Below are positions 25,828-35,661 of a stretch of DNA of 64,000 nucleotides, in pieces. The notes below the pieces were generated by a model, which was not told where the DNA came from, made no database searches, and worked only from the letters and a program-made list of their open reading frames with translations. Position 1 is the stretch's first letter. Every line of letters begins with the position of its first letter. A program made the position numbers and the translations under genes. This stretch comes from an uncultured Christensenellaceae bacterium (GTDB lineage: Bacteria; Bacillota; Clostridia; Christensenellales; Pumilibacteraceae), in contig CAJULK010000001.1 in NCBI GenBank assembly GCA_910587455.1, positions 1 through 64,000 of the forward strand, read 5' to 3'.

Positions 25828-27621
25828 CTACTTTCCCTCCGCAATACCGAGAATACGTATTTCGGAAATGCCTGCGGAAGCGCCCTCGTTTTTAACGGGC
25901 ACCGTCACACGCACTTTTGTTACTTCTGTTTCCGCAAACTCGGCGAATACGGACGCGCCGGGACTGATGTACGATATATCGAAATAATAGTCGTCCTCCT
26001 CGTACAATTCGCGCGCAAGCTTCAATTCGAGCCTGTGCGTTACGCCCGAAGCCGTTACAAGCTCTACCGTAGCGGTCTTGAACGCGCAATCCTCGTACTT
26101 AGACTCGTATATCATTACCGCGCGGATCTTACGCGCTTTGCCGAAATCGAACGTGAACGTAGTGGTTTCGTCGATCATGGTTTCGCCGATATAATCGAAT
26201 TGGAAGTCGTTGTCGGTCTTGCACACAGAAAGAAGCCCGTCGGTCAGATATTCCGCGTCGGCAGACCCCGTCACGGTTGCGTCGCCGGCTATATTCTTAT
26301 ACTTGCCTATTATGTTGGGTTGAACATTCCAAGTCGGACCGTTGGCGTACATCACGTCCAAAGCCTCTCCGTTAATGTCGGTTATAGTTACCCACTTGAT
26401 TTCGTCTATACCGGGGTTTCGCGAGCTGCCCGCCGTCGTAAAATCGTCGTGACGGTGATATATGATATACATATCGCCGTCCACGGTCACGAACGAATGG
26501 TGTCCGGAGCCCGAGACTTCCTTGCTGCCCTCGGCGAGCGACGACAACAGCAAACCGTTCTCCTCGTCGCGCAGCTTGCGGAACGCGCCGAGCGGCGAAT
26601 CCGCTACGGCCTGACACACCGCGTAATTGGACAGCGAATAATCGTTGACCGACAACGTAAGGTAATACTTGCCGTTATGTTCGGTCATGGTCGGACCTTC
26701 GTTGATTATGTTGTTCGCCGTTTCGTAGGATACGTAATCGTCGCCGTTCTCGCCCGGTCCTATATTGTCGAACTTTTCGTTCCGCCAATCCTCTACGGTG
26801 TAATATCTGGCTGCCGTCAGCACCGTCATGGTTTCCCACTTGGGCTTGAGCCAATTTTCCATTTCGCAACCGACGATAAAGTTTTCGCCTTGATTATCCA
26901 CGAAATACAAATACTTGGTTCCGTCGGCGTCTACAAACGCGTGAGGATCGATAGCGCCCGTATAACCGCCGTTACCCAAATCGCGTCCGCCCCATTCGTC
27001 GGCGAAATCGTTGAACAGCTCGGGATCGAGAAAGAAATACTCGGCGAACCAATCGGTGTAAACGTCGGTGTCGTAGTCGTGAACGTTCTCCTCGCCGCAG
27101 CTTTCGGGATCGACAAAGTTGACTATATCGAAAGGTCCCGTGGGGCTGTCCGAAACCGCCGCCATGAGCATCCATTTAACGCCCTTGTTGTTTTCGGGCG
27201 TCGCCGAAAAGTGCATGACGTATCTGTCGTTTTCGTCGTCGCGCACTACCTCGGGCGCCCAAATCCCTTCTTTGGCTACCTTATTGCCCTCCGAACCGTG
27301 CTGCCACGCGTTGAGCGACGGACCGGTAGGTTCCCAATTAACCAAGTCCTTGCTGCGATGGCAAGCTATATATCCGTATGTCGCATACATATAGTAATAC
27401 CCGTCGACGTCCGTATTGTCGAGCACGAACGGGTCGGCATTGCCCGCGGCTTTTATGTCGTTACGGTAAAACAAATCGGTGGAAAACTCCATTTTTCCCG
27501 TAGCGCCGTCCGTTGTTTCGCCTTGATAGTAAGTAAACGTCGGATCGGCGCCGCACCCGATAAATACCGATGCGGTCATCGCGGCAAGCATTAAGGCAAG
27601 CGGTTTCTTAAATTCTTTCAT
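25828..27621 (-). CDS. GH43 glycosidase lipoprotein with C-terminal CBM32-like domain
   Basis: 597 residues from ATG 27621 (MKEFKKPLAL, lipobox VFIGC). The five-bladed GH43 domain (~45-430) has all three acidic residues: base Asp63 (NADPFV), pKa-modulating Asp225 (AIDPHAF) and acid Glu308 (NEGPTMTE). The C-terminal ~140 residues are an F5/8-type discoidin (CBM32-like) domain (ITFDFGKARKIRAVMIYESK). GH43 enzymes release arabinose or xylose from arabinan or arabinoxylan by inversion, so the locus probably handles a pentose-containing hemicellulose or pectin side chain. It acts outside the cell, coupled to the ABC importer upstream and the giant lipoprotein downstream. Confidence 0.9.
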   Translation of the reverse strand: MKEFKKPLALMLAAMTASVFIGCGADPTFTYYQGETTDGATGKMEFSTDLFYRNDIKAAGNADPFVLDNTDVDGYYYMYATYGYIACHRSKDLVNWEPTGPSLNAWQHGSEGNKVAKEGIWAPEVVRDDENDRYVMHFSATPENNKGVKWMLMAAVSDSPTGPFDIVNFVDPESCGEENVHDYDTDVYTDWFAEYFFLDPELFNDFADEWGGRDLGNGGYTGAIDPHAFVDADGTKYLYFVDNQGENFIVGCEMENWLKPKWETMTVLTAARYYTVEDWRNEKFDNIGPGENGDDYVSYETANNIINEGPTMTEHNGKYYLTLSVNDYSLSNYAVCQAVADSPLGAFRKLRDEENGLLLSSLAEGSKEVSGSGHHSFVTVDGDMYIIYHRHDDFTTAGSSRNPGIDEIKWVTITDINGEALDVMYANGPTWNVQPNIIGKYKNIAGDATVTGSADAEYLTDGLLSVCKTDNDFQFDYIGETMIDETTTFTFDFGKARKIRAVMIYESKYEDCAFKTATVELVTASGVTHRLELKLARELYEEDDYYFDISYISPGASVFAEFAETEVTKVRVTVPVKNEGASAGISEIRILGIAEGK

Positions 27622-27683
27622 TGATATTATGCTCCTTTGATAGAGTAGCCAAAGCACCGGGCTTGAATTTCGGCGCCTTTGAT

Positions 27684-28634
27684 TTACTCTTTTTCGCTGC
27701 CCATGGCAACGCCTTCGATAAAGTACTTTTGCATGACTATATATAGCACTATGAGCGGCATCATGCCGAGCAGCGCCGCGGCGCAGTGTATATTCTCCTG
27801 ACCGCGAGTGTTGAACAGCGTCGTGATCTCACCGAGATAAAAAGCCAATGTTACAAGGCTCTTTTCCCCGTCCAAATACAGCAACGCGCCCATATAGTTG
27901 TTGTATCCGCCTACAAACCCGAATATGAACTGCGCTATGAATGCGGGCTTTGCGAGCGGCAGTATTATTTTGAAGAATATCCCCCAATATCCGAGCCCGT
28001 CTATCTTTGCGGCTTCGATAACGCCGTTGGATATCCCGTCCATGTACATACGCAGGAAAAACATCGTGCCTATGCTTCCGAAAAGTCCGGGGATTATTAT
28101 AGGCAACACGCTCGGCACCCAATTTATCTGATAGTAGAATATCTGCGTGATAATGCCGAACGCACCGAGCGGGAACACCATTATTATTATCTCTATCCCG
28201 AACAGAAGCTCTTTGCCTTTGAACTTGATCTTGCTGAACGAATACGCCGAAATGCCCGAAACAAGCAATCCGACCACCGTGGGCAGAAGCGTCATCCACA
28301 TGGTGTTGATAAAGCCGAGCACAAGCCCGGGGATCCCTATCTCTTCCATATATATATCGCTTGCGAACACCGCTTTGATCGGCTCTATCGTGAACTTGGG
28401 CAGCCATATAAACGTTTCCGCGGAAACCAGATCTTCCGTAGGCGTAAACGCCGTGACGAATATCGAGTACATCGGCAGGAACAGCCACAGCGTGTATATT
28501 ATAAGACACGCATAACAAATAGCCTTTTTGATGGGAAGCCGATTCGTCTTTTTCTTTTTGGGTGTTTTTTCTTTCGGACTCGAATAAATACCGAATTCGA
28601 CGTTATTATCTACAATACTCGCGCCGCTATGCAT
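27684..28634 (-). CDS. Carbohydrate ABC transporter permease (MalG/LacG type)
   Basis: 316 residues, six predicted membrane segments, with the cytoplasmic EAA loop EAAKIDGLGYWGIFFKIILP that docks the ATPase. The N-terminal ~35 residues are charged and Lys-rich. It overlaps the upstream permease gene by 8 bp and is followed after ~60 bp by the GH43 gene. Together with the other permease and the binding protein it forms an oligosaccharide importer of the CUT1 family. No ATP-binding gene is in the window, so a shared MsmX-type ATPase must be encoded elsewhere (inference from this family). Confidence 0.92.
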   Translation of the reverse strand: MHSGASIVDNNVEFGIYSSPKEKTPKKKKTNRLPIKKAICYACLIIYTLWLFLPMYSIFVTAFTPTEDLVSAETFIWLPKFTIEPIKAVFASDIYMEEIGIPGLVLGFINTMWMTLLPTVVGLLVSGISAYSFSKIKFKGKELLFGIEIIIMVFPLGAFGIITQIFYYQINWVPSVLPIIIPGLFGSIGTMFFLRMYMDGISNGVIEAAKIDGLGYWGIFFKIILPLAKPAFIAQFIFGFVGGYNNYMGALLYLDGEKSLVTLAFYLGEITTLFNTRGQENIHCAAALLGMMPLIVLYIVMQKYFIEGVAMGSEKE

Positions 28635-29637
28635 TTTTCAAGCTCCTATTCCTGATTTTGTAGACGATCACGGAAAGCGTGCCCGTCATAAAGAACAACA
28701 GCCAGCTTATGATCGCCGCAGCCGACAGATACTGTCCGCCGTAAACGGGATCGTTGGCGACCGCCGGGCTCATTAGATAAAACACCAAACGCATGAGCGT
28801 CAAGCCCATGTTTTCCGGTCCCGCTATCTCCGCGCCCCATATCGACGGAGCAATAAGCGCCGAGATATCGTAAGTCAAAAGTCCCGTCGATATACTCGCC
28901 ATAAGCAGATAGAACGTGGTGGGCGCGACAGCGGGCAATGTCACGTGTATTACCTTCTGAAAGCCGTTTGCACCGTCGAGCGACGCCGCTTCGTACAGCG
29001 ACTGATTGACGTTTCCGAGTGCCGCATGGTACATTACAGTGCCATAGCTCGGCGCCTGCCAAATGATCGCGATTATAATACACCAAGTAACGGTATTGCT
29101 GTCGTTGAGCCAACTGATATTCGTGCCGAATATGGTATTTATCATGCCGCCGTCTCGGGCGAACATCCACCGCCACATAAGCGCTACGGCAACGCCCGAA
29201 CATATGTACGGAATAAAGAACAGCACCTGAAAGACTTTCGAGCCCTTGAGTTTTTGCGACAGCAGTACGCTCATGATAAACGATATAACGAGCGTTACGA
29301 TCTGAGTGCTCGCTATCCAAAACGTAATGCCGAGACTGTGCACGAACAGCTCCGTGACGTGCACGGTAGCCAAGCTCGAATACGATTGGTCGAACAGCAT
29401 CTTGAATCCCGAAAAAGCATTCCATTCGGTCGCCGAAACATCATATAGATTCACGTCGCAAAACATCGCTATGATCGATATCACTATCGGCGCGATACTG
29501 AAAATAAAGAATCCGATGAGCGGAATCAGCGCAAACAAATACGCATAGCATTTTTCGGCAACGCGTGCACGCTTGATCTTTTTGCGCGGTCGGGCGGAAA
29601 CTTCTGCCGTTTCCGCCATGCCTACCGTATTCGTCAT
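28627..29637 (-). CDS. Carbohydrate ABC transporter permease (MalF/LacF type)
   Basis: About 336 residues from ATG 29637 (MTNTVGMAE), preceded 2 bp upstream by the stop of the binding-protein gene. Six membrane segments and the EAA loop EAASLDGANGFQKVIHVTLP are visible. A basic N-terminal stretch (RPRKKIKRARVAEK) precedes the first segment. It pairs with the MalG-type permease to form the translocation channel. Confidence 0.92.
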   Translation of the reverse strand: MTNTVGMAETAEVSARPRKKIKRARVAEKCYAYLFALIPLIGFFIFSIAPIVISIIAMFCDVNLYDVSATEWNAFSGFKMLFDQSYSSLATVHVTELFVHSLGITFWIASTQIVTLVISFIMSVLLSQKLKGSKVFQVLFFIPYICSGVAVALMWRWMFARDGGMINTIFGTNISWLNDSNTVTWCIIIAIIWQAPSYGTVMYHAALGNVNQSLYEAASLDGANGFQKVIHVTLPAVAPTTFYLLMASISTGLLTYDISALIAPSIWGAEIAGPENMGLTLMRLVFYLMSPAVANDPVYGGQYLSAAAIISWLLFFMTGTLSVIVYKIRNRSLKNA

Positions 29638-29639
29638 TC

Positions 29640-31577
29640 TTACCTCCCGCAAAGATAAATGTTCATCGCAGCAAGATTGCTGTCGGCAACTTCTTTGATC
29701 GTTCTCGTGCTGCCGTCCGGTACATGCGAGAGAAAATCGTCGAGTTTCATCGTGCCTTTTCTCACTCTCTTATTAAACACCGTCGACCAGTTGTTGATCC
29801 ATGTCTGCGCGTTGAAATAATCGTAGTCGCCGACGTCTCCGCCGTTCATCGCAAAGCCGAGCACCCAGGAGTTTTTGCACAGTCTCGCACTGCCGTTAGT
29901 GTACTCGCCGCTCATGCTGTAAGCAGGGTCGTTTGCGAGCACTTTGTTGCATGACGCAAGCATAGATTGGGCTTCGGGACCCGCCATCCACGCCATAAAC
30001 TTAACGGCGGCGTCATACTTGGTGCTGTCCGAATTCTTGGGAATGACCATTGCCCTGGAGCTTGCCGCGGACGTCGCACGCCCTACGAGCTTGGTATTGT
30101 TCGCTCCCGCGGTCGCGATCTCGCCCGTATACTCTTGACCGTCGTATTCCTTGCCTATAACTTTCAAATACTCTTTTTCGAAGCTGTTTTCGGCATAGTT
30201 GTTTTCCGCGCCGTTCGACATATAAGTGCTGCCGCCCTCGTACTCGCGCCATTGACATGCGGGCGCTATGTCGAAATTGATGCCCGATGTCGAAAATCCT
30301 ATCATTTCCGACGACGACTCTATGACCAGCGGCGTGTTTTTGCCGGACAGGAATCCCGAGCTTCTGTCCTCATCGGGATCTTGACCTATGCCGTAACCGT
30401 AAACGCCTGTAGCGGTCTGCGCCGTCTTGGGCTGAGTCATACGGTTGAATTCCAATGTAGCGTCGTACATCGAGGGAAGCTCATGGATCTTTCCGTCAAG
30501 CTTCTGCTTTTCTTCGGCACTGCCGTTTATTATAGCCGCGTCCTCGTGAACAAGCACGTCGCCCGGCTTATAGCTGTTGCTGCCGACGGTTATATTGTCG
30601 AGCGCAAGCCAATTCGCACTGTCGTCTACAATGGTAAACTCGTACTCGGCTCTATCCGCGTTCCAGCCTATGCAATCGCCGCCGACCGACCAACCGTAGT
30701 TGAACCACCATTCGCTGCTGTATCCGTACTTCTGCTTGCCGCTCTGCGGAGCGAGACCGCCCTGATTGACGAGCAGCCGCGAAAAAAGACGGGTCTCTTC
30801 CCAGTTCATGGGTATGCGGTTGTTAAATACCTTGTAAACGTCGTCGCCCGCCTCGTTCTTGCTCTTGACGGCATTATCGAACGGCGCCGGATGATCGTCG
30901 TCCGCCAAGTATTCGGCATAGCCGTGCGGTTGGAGCTTTGGATATTGGACGCCGAGCTTGTTTTCTTCGCAAGACACTATGTTTACGCTTGCCGTTTTGA
31001 GCACGTCTTCGTTGTAATAGAGAACGTGCACGCTGTTATTCGTCGGCAGACCCACAAGATCCGCACCCTTGCCTGCAAGGTGATAGCCCTGGCTGTTAAC
31101 CGCACTTGACGTAAGTTCTTCGTCGAATCTGTAACGGTTGGCGAGCTTTTCGGGCCAAGCGTCGTAATTTATCGCCGTCTTGATCTCATCCGTAAAACGC
31201 GATTCTATCGATAATAAGTATCCCTTGGCGGCAAAGCTCTTAAATTGATTGTCGTCCACCGTGATTATACTGTACTGACAAGTTTTGCGTTTGTTGGCAA
31301 TAGTGCCTTCGTAATTGGCGTCGGTGCTGCCCGTAAACGTGCTGCCCATTACCCAAACGTTGTCCTCTTCGCCCTGTCCGCCTCTGTTGTATTCGTCGAT
31401 AACCTTTTTGAACGCGTCGCGAGTTTCGTTATCTACGCCGTAGCGGTAATAAATAACTGTTCTGTCCTTAGCTTCGGCAGGCACTTCGTTCTTGCCGCAC
31501 GCAACGAGCGGAAATGCACAGGATATGCCCATGCATATCGCCGCACCGACCGCCAAAATTCTCTTTGTCTTTTTCAT
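29640..31577 (-). CDS. Sugar ABC transporter solute-binding lipoprotein
   Basis: 645 residues, longer than the usual 420-450 of CUT1 binding proteins. Lipobox PLVAC, then the family-1 extracellular solute-binding fold (TVIYYRYGVDNETRDAFKKV at the start; VKFMAWMAGPEAQSMLASC near the C-terminus). The extra length lies in the middle (~280-470) and may fit a long or branched oligosaccharide. It captures the glycan for the two permeases that follow directly. It begins 34 bp after the lacI stop behind AGGAG, so it may be transcribed from the autoregulated lacI promoter. Confidence 0.88.
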   Translation of the reverse strand: MKKTKRILAVGAAICMGISCAFPLVACGKNEVPAEAKDRTVIYYRYGVDNETRDAFKKVIDEYNRGGQGEEDNVWVMGSTFTGSTDANYEGTIANKRKTCQYSIITVDDNQFKSFAAKGYLLSIESRFTDEIKTAINYDAWPEKLANRYRFDEELTSSAVNSQGYHLAGKGADLVGLPTNNSVHVLYYNEDVLKTASVNIVSCEENKLGVQYPKLQPHGYAEYLADDDHPAPFDNAVKSKNEAGDDVYKVFNNRIPMNWEETRLFSRLLVNQGGLAPQSGKQKYGYSSEWWFNYGWSVGGDCIGWNADRAEYEFTIVDDSANWLALDNITVGSNSYKPGDVLVHEDAAIINGSAEEKQKLDGKIHELPSMYDATLEFNRMTQPKTAQTATGVYGYGIGQDPDEDRSSGFLSGKNTPLVIESSSEMIGFSTSGINFDIAPACQWREYEGGSTYMSNGAENNYAENSFEKEYLKVIGKEYDGQEYTGEIATAGANNTKLVGRATSAASSRAMVIPKNSDSTKYDAAVKFMAWMAGPEAQSMLASCNKVLANDPAYSMSGEYTNGSARLCKNSWVLGFAMNGGDVGDYDYFNAQTWINNWSTVFNKRVRKGTMKLDDFLSHVPDGSTRTIKEVADSNLAAMNIYLCGR

Positions 31578-31611
31578 AACAGACTCCTTTTAGTTACTTA
31601 TAACAAGCGCA

Positions 31612-32574
31612 TTACGCGCGTATTATCTCCACGGGAAACACTTTTGTGAATACGGCGGTCTCGCCCGACCGCATTTCGTTTATAAGCACGTCTATTCCGC
31701 ACTTTATAATGTTCTCGAAATTACCGCCTACCGAGTTTATCCGACGGCATATAGGCAGGTACCGCCATACCCCGTCCACGCCGAACACGGTATAATCGGC
31801 ATAATCGGTCTTTTCCAAAAGCTCCGAAATGACCGACGCTATCTCGTCGTTATAGCAGAAAATAAAGTCGTTCTTGTTTTCCAACAACTTTTCTCTGAGC
31901 TCCGCTTCCTCGTCTATTCTGTCGGCATACGAACAATAATACTCGTCGCACGTCGCGCCCGATTGGGATATGGCGTCCAAAAATCCGTTGCGCCGCGTCG
32001 TGTTGCCTATCGAAATATTGGTGTTTATGTAACACGGGCGCTTAGCGCCGCTCTTGACGAACTCCTTACCTACAAGATATCCGCTCATGTAATCGTCGGC
32101 GCATACCGTGCTTACGTTCTCATTTTCTTTCTTTACACCCACCAACAGCAACGGAATGTTTCCGTACGTGCAATAGTTTATAACTTCATCCGACACGTCC
32201 GAAAACGATATTATCCCGCATATCCTGCTTCGCACTATGTCGGCAAGCAGATCTATGTCGAGAAGATCGGAACGACTGACCGTAATAAGCGGCAGAAATT
32301 CGTAATCCCGCAACTGCTTCAAAAGTATGTTAAGCGATATGGTAAAATACGGATTGGTAGTAGACGATACCACCACGCCGATAAGATTTGTTTTTCCGTT
32401 TCTCAAATACCCCGCAATATTGTCGGGGATGTACCCCATCTGCTCGGCAAGCAGTTTTATGCGCTCCTTGGTCTTGTCGCCGATGTCCGCACAATTGCGC
32501 AAAGCACGAGATACAGTGTTTACGGAACACTGCGCAGCTGCCGCGATATCCTTAAGTTTGACTGTCGTAGGCAT
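31612..32574 (-). CDS. LacI-family transcriptional repressor 1
   Basis: 320 residues from ATG 32574 (MPTTVKLKDIAAAAQCSV). The N-terminal HTH (LKDIAAAAQCSVNTVSRALR) and hinge are followed by a periplasmic-binding-type effector domain (NLIGVVVSSTTNPYF...). It should bind the palindrome ACATTAACGTTAATGT in its own promoter and the near-identical sites at 19.4-19.5 kb, releasing on binding a sugar from the imported glycan. The gene leads the SBP-permease-GH43-lipoprotein operon, so autorepression would also control the whole locus. The effector is unknown. Confidence 0.92.
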   Translation of the reverse strand: MPTTVKLKDIAAAAQCSVNTVSRALRNCADIGDKTKERIKLLAEQMGYIPDNIAGYLRNGKTNLIGVVVSSTTNPYFTISLNILLKQLRDYEFLPLITVSRSDLLDIDLLADIVRSRICGIISFSDVSDEVINYCTYGNIPLLLVGVKKENENVSTVCADDYMSGYLVGKEFVKSGAKRPCYINTNISIGNTTRRNGFLDAISQSGATCDEYYCSYADRIDEEAELREKLLENKNDFIFCYNDEIASVISELLEKTDYADYTVFGVDGVWRYLPICRRINSVGGNFENIIKCGIDVLINEMRSGETAVFTKVFPVEIIRA

Positions 32575-32610
32575 ACTCCCGTCCTTTTCCCTTTGACGCT
32601 TGTTGAGCAT

Positions 32611-32639
32611 ATTATAATTTACATTAACGTTAATGTCAA
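32611..32639 (-). promoter_or_regulatory. Autoregulated promoter and operator of LacI 1
   Basis: Minus strand TTGACA (32634-32639), 17-bp spacer, TATAAT (32611-32616), a perfect promoter. The perfect 16-bp palindrome ACATTAACGTTAATGT (32621-32636) occupies the spacer and overlaps the -35 box. Confidence 0.88.
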
Positions 32640-32734
32640 TACTTTTACCAAATAAAACGCATTTATTTTTAATGCGATGCCGCGATATCGAGGTAATACG
32701 GCGCATATCGAATAAGTCGCCGCTGTCCGGACAT

Positions 32735-32760
32735 AAAAAACGCCGTAGTTACATACGGCG
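32735..32760 (-). terminator. Terminator of LacI 2
   Basis: Minus strand hairpin CGCCGTA/TACGGCG (32741-32747 with 32754-32760) followed by six T. It separates the two LacI genes transcriptionally. Confidence 0.85.
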
Positions 32761-32792
32761 GTAAGTCGGATATTATCGGACGGCTGTTCGGA

Positions 32793-33767
32793 TCAGCCGT
32801 TGATACGGAAAAGCGACGGCGGCAATATTTCGCGGATCGAAGATCGATCGTCCGATTCGATCCTATTTATAAGGATCTGCGCGCACCGATCCGCCATATC
32901 TTCGAGATCGACCCCGACGCTGTTCACTTGTATCAAATACGAAAGATACTTGGAAATACCGTCGATACCGAAGATCGAGCTGCGCATTTTCGCGTTATCC
33001 TCAAAGATTTTGAGCATGGCCATGGCGATTTCGTCGTTGAAGCAAAACACAAAGTCGTTGCCGTTTTCGAGAATACGCTCTTTCAAGTTTTGCACACATT
33101 CGCTTCGGTGTTCGTAATCGAAACAGTAATTGTCGCAATCGAGCCGCGCTTCTCGTAATACGGTTGCAAACCCTTCTCTGCGCATCGTATTGATCGCACT
33201 TTCGGAACCGTTTATGTAACACGGGCGGGTGACGCCTTGCCTGATCGCTTCTTGCGCGACGAGCTCGCCGCACAGACGGTCGTCCGCACACACCACGCTT
33301 ACCCGCTCGTCTTTAGAGCTCGAACCGCAAAGCAGCAGCGGAAAACCGTTTGCGGCGCAGTAGTCGACCGTTTCGTCTTCGAGATCGATAAACGTGAGTA
33401 TTCCGCTCGCGCCGTTCTGTACGCAATACAAAACGTCGTCTACGGAAAGATCGCAACCCTTTCTTACGATTATGAGCGGGGTATAATTTTGAAGATCGAA
33501 CCGTTTGAAAACACGGTCGAGAACTATCGAGAAAAACGGGTTGTACAGCGACGAAATGACGACCGCTATGACGTTTGATTTTTTTGTGCGCATAAACGCG
33601 GCGACGCGACTCGGACGGTAACCCATTTCCGCCGCCGCCTGCCTTACTTTCGATTTCATCTCTACGCCTATGTCAGCGCAATCGCGCAACGCACGGCTGA
33701 CCGTATTGACCGATGTCCCGAGCCTCTCCGCTATATCGCTTAAAGTCGTCACCTTGACACTGTGCAT
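32793..33767 (-). CDS. LacI-family transcriptional repressor 2
   Basis: 324 residues with the HTH TLSDIAERLGTSVNTVSRALR and a complete effector-binding domain. It is a clear paralogue of LacI 1 throughout (shared RDCADIG/RNCADIG, VCADD, RPCYIN, NGNDFVFCFNDEIA), so a duplication with divergence is likely. It has its own transcription unit, closed by the terminator at 32735. Its target is not evident: the LacI 1 palindrome is absent from its own promoter region (an AT-rich stretch with TATACAAT near 33800). It sits immediately left of the mobile element. Confidence 0.92.
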   Translation of the reverse strand: MHSVKVTTLSDIAERLGTSVNTVSRALRDCADIGVEMKSKVRQAAAEMGYRPSRVAAFMRTKKSNVIAVVISSLYNPFFSIVLDRVFKRFDLQNYTPLIIVRKGCDLSVDDVLYCVQNGASGILTFIDLEDETVDYCAANGFPLLLCGSSSKDERVSVVCADDRLCGELVAQEAIRQGVTRPCYINGSESAINTMRREGFATVLREARLDCDNYCFDYEHRSECVQNLKERILENGNDFVFCFNDEIAMAMLKIFEDNAKMRSSIFGIDGISKYLSYLIQVNSVGVDLEDMADRCAQILINRIESDDRSSIREILPPSLFRING

Positions 33768-34007
33768 TTTTCTTTCCTTTTATAATTCGGCTTTATTGTA
33801 TATAACATAACATAAACGGAATGAAAATACAACAAAAATCCCACTCTTTGCCGAATTTTCCACCGTCATATTCCTAATTCAACTTTTTATATATCGTTTT
33901 CGGTTTTTGCGAATACCGATATCATTTTCTAAATTCGTCATACGATTTAATTTCTTCAAACTGCGGTCTTTCCATTAATGGGTATGCTCACACCAAAACT
34001 TTCACAC

Positions 34008-34045
34008 AAAAAAAAGTACGAACTCGCTTTGGCGTGTGTTCGTAC
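34008..34045 (-). terminator. Terminator of the serine recombinase gene
   Basis: Minus strand stem GTACGAA/TTCGTAC (34039-34045 and 34016-34022) with extra inner pairs, followed by eight T. It marks the left limit of recognised element genes; the attachment site should lie to its left. Confidence 0.8.
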
Positions 34046-34051
34046 AATTTC

Positions 34052-35599
34052 CTAATGGCGGGCGAGTGGTAATTGCGTTTGAACACTTGCGCCGCTGTAG
34101 ATTTGGTCTAAAACCTTTTTTGTTTCCGATAGTCGCACGTCCTCGATTTCCTTGCCGCTCCCCAAAACTAAAAACGGGTTGATATAATCGTCGGCAACAA
34201 ATACTTTGTAAACGAGATTGTCTATTATCTGCTTTTGGTGTTCCTTGTCTGCTGGGTTGCCTTTCAACAATTCGGCGATATAGTCCAGCAAGTCGTTTTC
34301 GTTGACTTGCAAACCGCGCTCGTACTCCAACTGTGTTTTTTGGCTTTCTAAATCTTTTATCAGTGTTTCGTAGTCGGTCATTCGCTTTTCAATGCTTTCA
34401 CGCAACAACGCGCTTTTTGCCTCAATAAACGCCGTTGTCATTTCCTCAATGTCCTTGCGCGCTTTTGCTATGCGCGTTTCAAGGCTCTTTATATTGTCCG
34501 CGCCCGTCCGCTTGTCATAGTATGCCAGCGTGTCGCGCACGGCTTTTTTTGCGTTCTCTTTGTCGCTCAAAAAGTTATGTACCATTTGAGTAACGTAAAA
34601 TTCCAGTCTGTCCTTTTCAACACGCGACTTGTCGCATTCGCCTTTTTTCTTGCGCTTGCAAGCATAGTATAGGTGGGTTTTGCCCGTCTTGCTCGTGCCG
34701 CCGTCTGCAACCATAGGCGTTTCGCAACGAGCGCAAAACGCTTTGCCCGTCAATAAATACGGCACTCGTGCCGTTGCCGCTCCGCCCGCAAAATACCGAT
34801 TTGCGGCAAGCCGTTTTTGTACTCGGTCAAATAACGCCTTGTCGATTATAGCGGGGTATGTGTGGGTGCATAGCCTTTCGCCAAAATAGAACTCGCCCGT
34901 GTACTTGGGGTTGACTATGTATTTGTCGAACGATTTGCCCGTAAACGGCTTGCCATTCAACCGCTTGCCTTGTGCGTTGAGCGCGTCAGCAATTTCCTTT
35001 TTCGGCACGCCCTTGTCGTACTCCGTAAAGACATAGCGCACGATTTCCGCTTGCTCCTCGTCGATTTCAACGTACTTTATAAACTTGTCGCGTTTGCCCG
35101 CGATTGGCTCTTTGCGTATCTTGTAACCGTAAATCAGAAAGCCGCCGCAAAACGTGCCGTTTTCCACGCTGGTGTCAAGTCCGTTACGTACACGCTTTGA
35201 CAGTCGCTTGCTGTATTTCTCGTCGTTCCACTCTAAAAACATTTCGTAGAACTCGCCGCCTTCGTCGTCGCTGATGGGCTGTGTTGCCGATAATACCCGT
35301 ATGCCGTAATCTTGCTTTAACATTTCTTTGTACATTATGCTATCGCGGCGGTTGCGGGCGAAACGGTCAAACATATACACGATTATGTACTGAAATGCGC
35401 CGCTGGCGGCGTCCTTAATCATACGTTGAAATGACGGGCGGCTGTCGTTCGTTCCCGTCCGTGCTTTATCCTCGTACACGTTGGCGATATTATAGCCTTG
35501 ATTTTCCGCATACTCGCGGCAAATGCGAATTTGGCTTTCGATAGATTGCTCATTTTGTCCTTGTGAACTGAAACGTGCATAAATAACTGCGTTTTTCAT
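34052..35599 (-). CDS. Large serine recombinase (integrase) of the mobile element
   Basis: 515 residues. Resolvase catalytic domain (1-~150) with nucleophile Ser11 in YARFSSQGQNEQS and the Arg cluster YMFDRFARNRRD. A recombinase domain (~165-270; GKSFDKYIVNPKYTG), a zinc ribbon (CARCETPM ... CKRKKKGECD, ~300-340) and a coiled coil (~385-450) follow, the full layout of a phage or ICE integrase. It catalyses site-specific integration and, with a directionality factor, excision. It faces outward at the left end of the element. All catalytic residues are present, so the element may still be able to excise. Confidence 0.95.
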   Translation of the reverse strand: MKNAVIYARFSSQGQNEQSIESQIRICREYAENQGYNIANVYEDKARTGTNDSRPSFQRMIKDAASGAFQYIIVYMFDRFARNRRDSIMYKEMLKQDYGIRVLSATQPISDDEGGEFYEMFLEWNDEKYSKRLSKRVRNGLDTSVENGTFCGGFLIYGYKIRKEPIAGKRDKFIKYVEIDEEQAEIVRYVFTEYDKGVPKKEIADALNAQGKRLNGKPFTGKSFDKYIVNPKYTGEFYFGERLCTHTYPAIIDKALFDRVQKRLAANRYFAGGAATARVPYLLTGKAFCARCETPMVADGGTSKTGKTHLYYACKRKKKGECDKSRVEKDRLEFYVTQMVHNFLSDKENAKKAVRDTLAYYDKRTGADNIKSLETRIAKARKDIEEMTTAFIEAKSALLRESIEKRMTDYETLIKDLESQKTQLEYERGLQVNENDLLDYIAELLKGNPADKEHQKQIIDNLVYKVFVADDYINPFLVLGSGKEIEDVRLSETKKVLDQIYSGASVQTQLPLARH

Positions 35600-35661
35600 T
35601 GTCTGCTCCTTTGCGCGGTCGGCTGTTTTCAGCGCGGACTGCGGCTTAAAATTTTGTTGTT

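Noticed and set aside
23055..27594. 573- and 627-codon plus-strand ORFs
   Set aside because: Shadows of the 1,586-residue lipoprotein and the GH43 gene.
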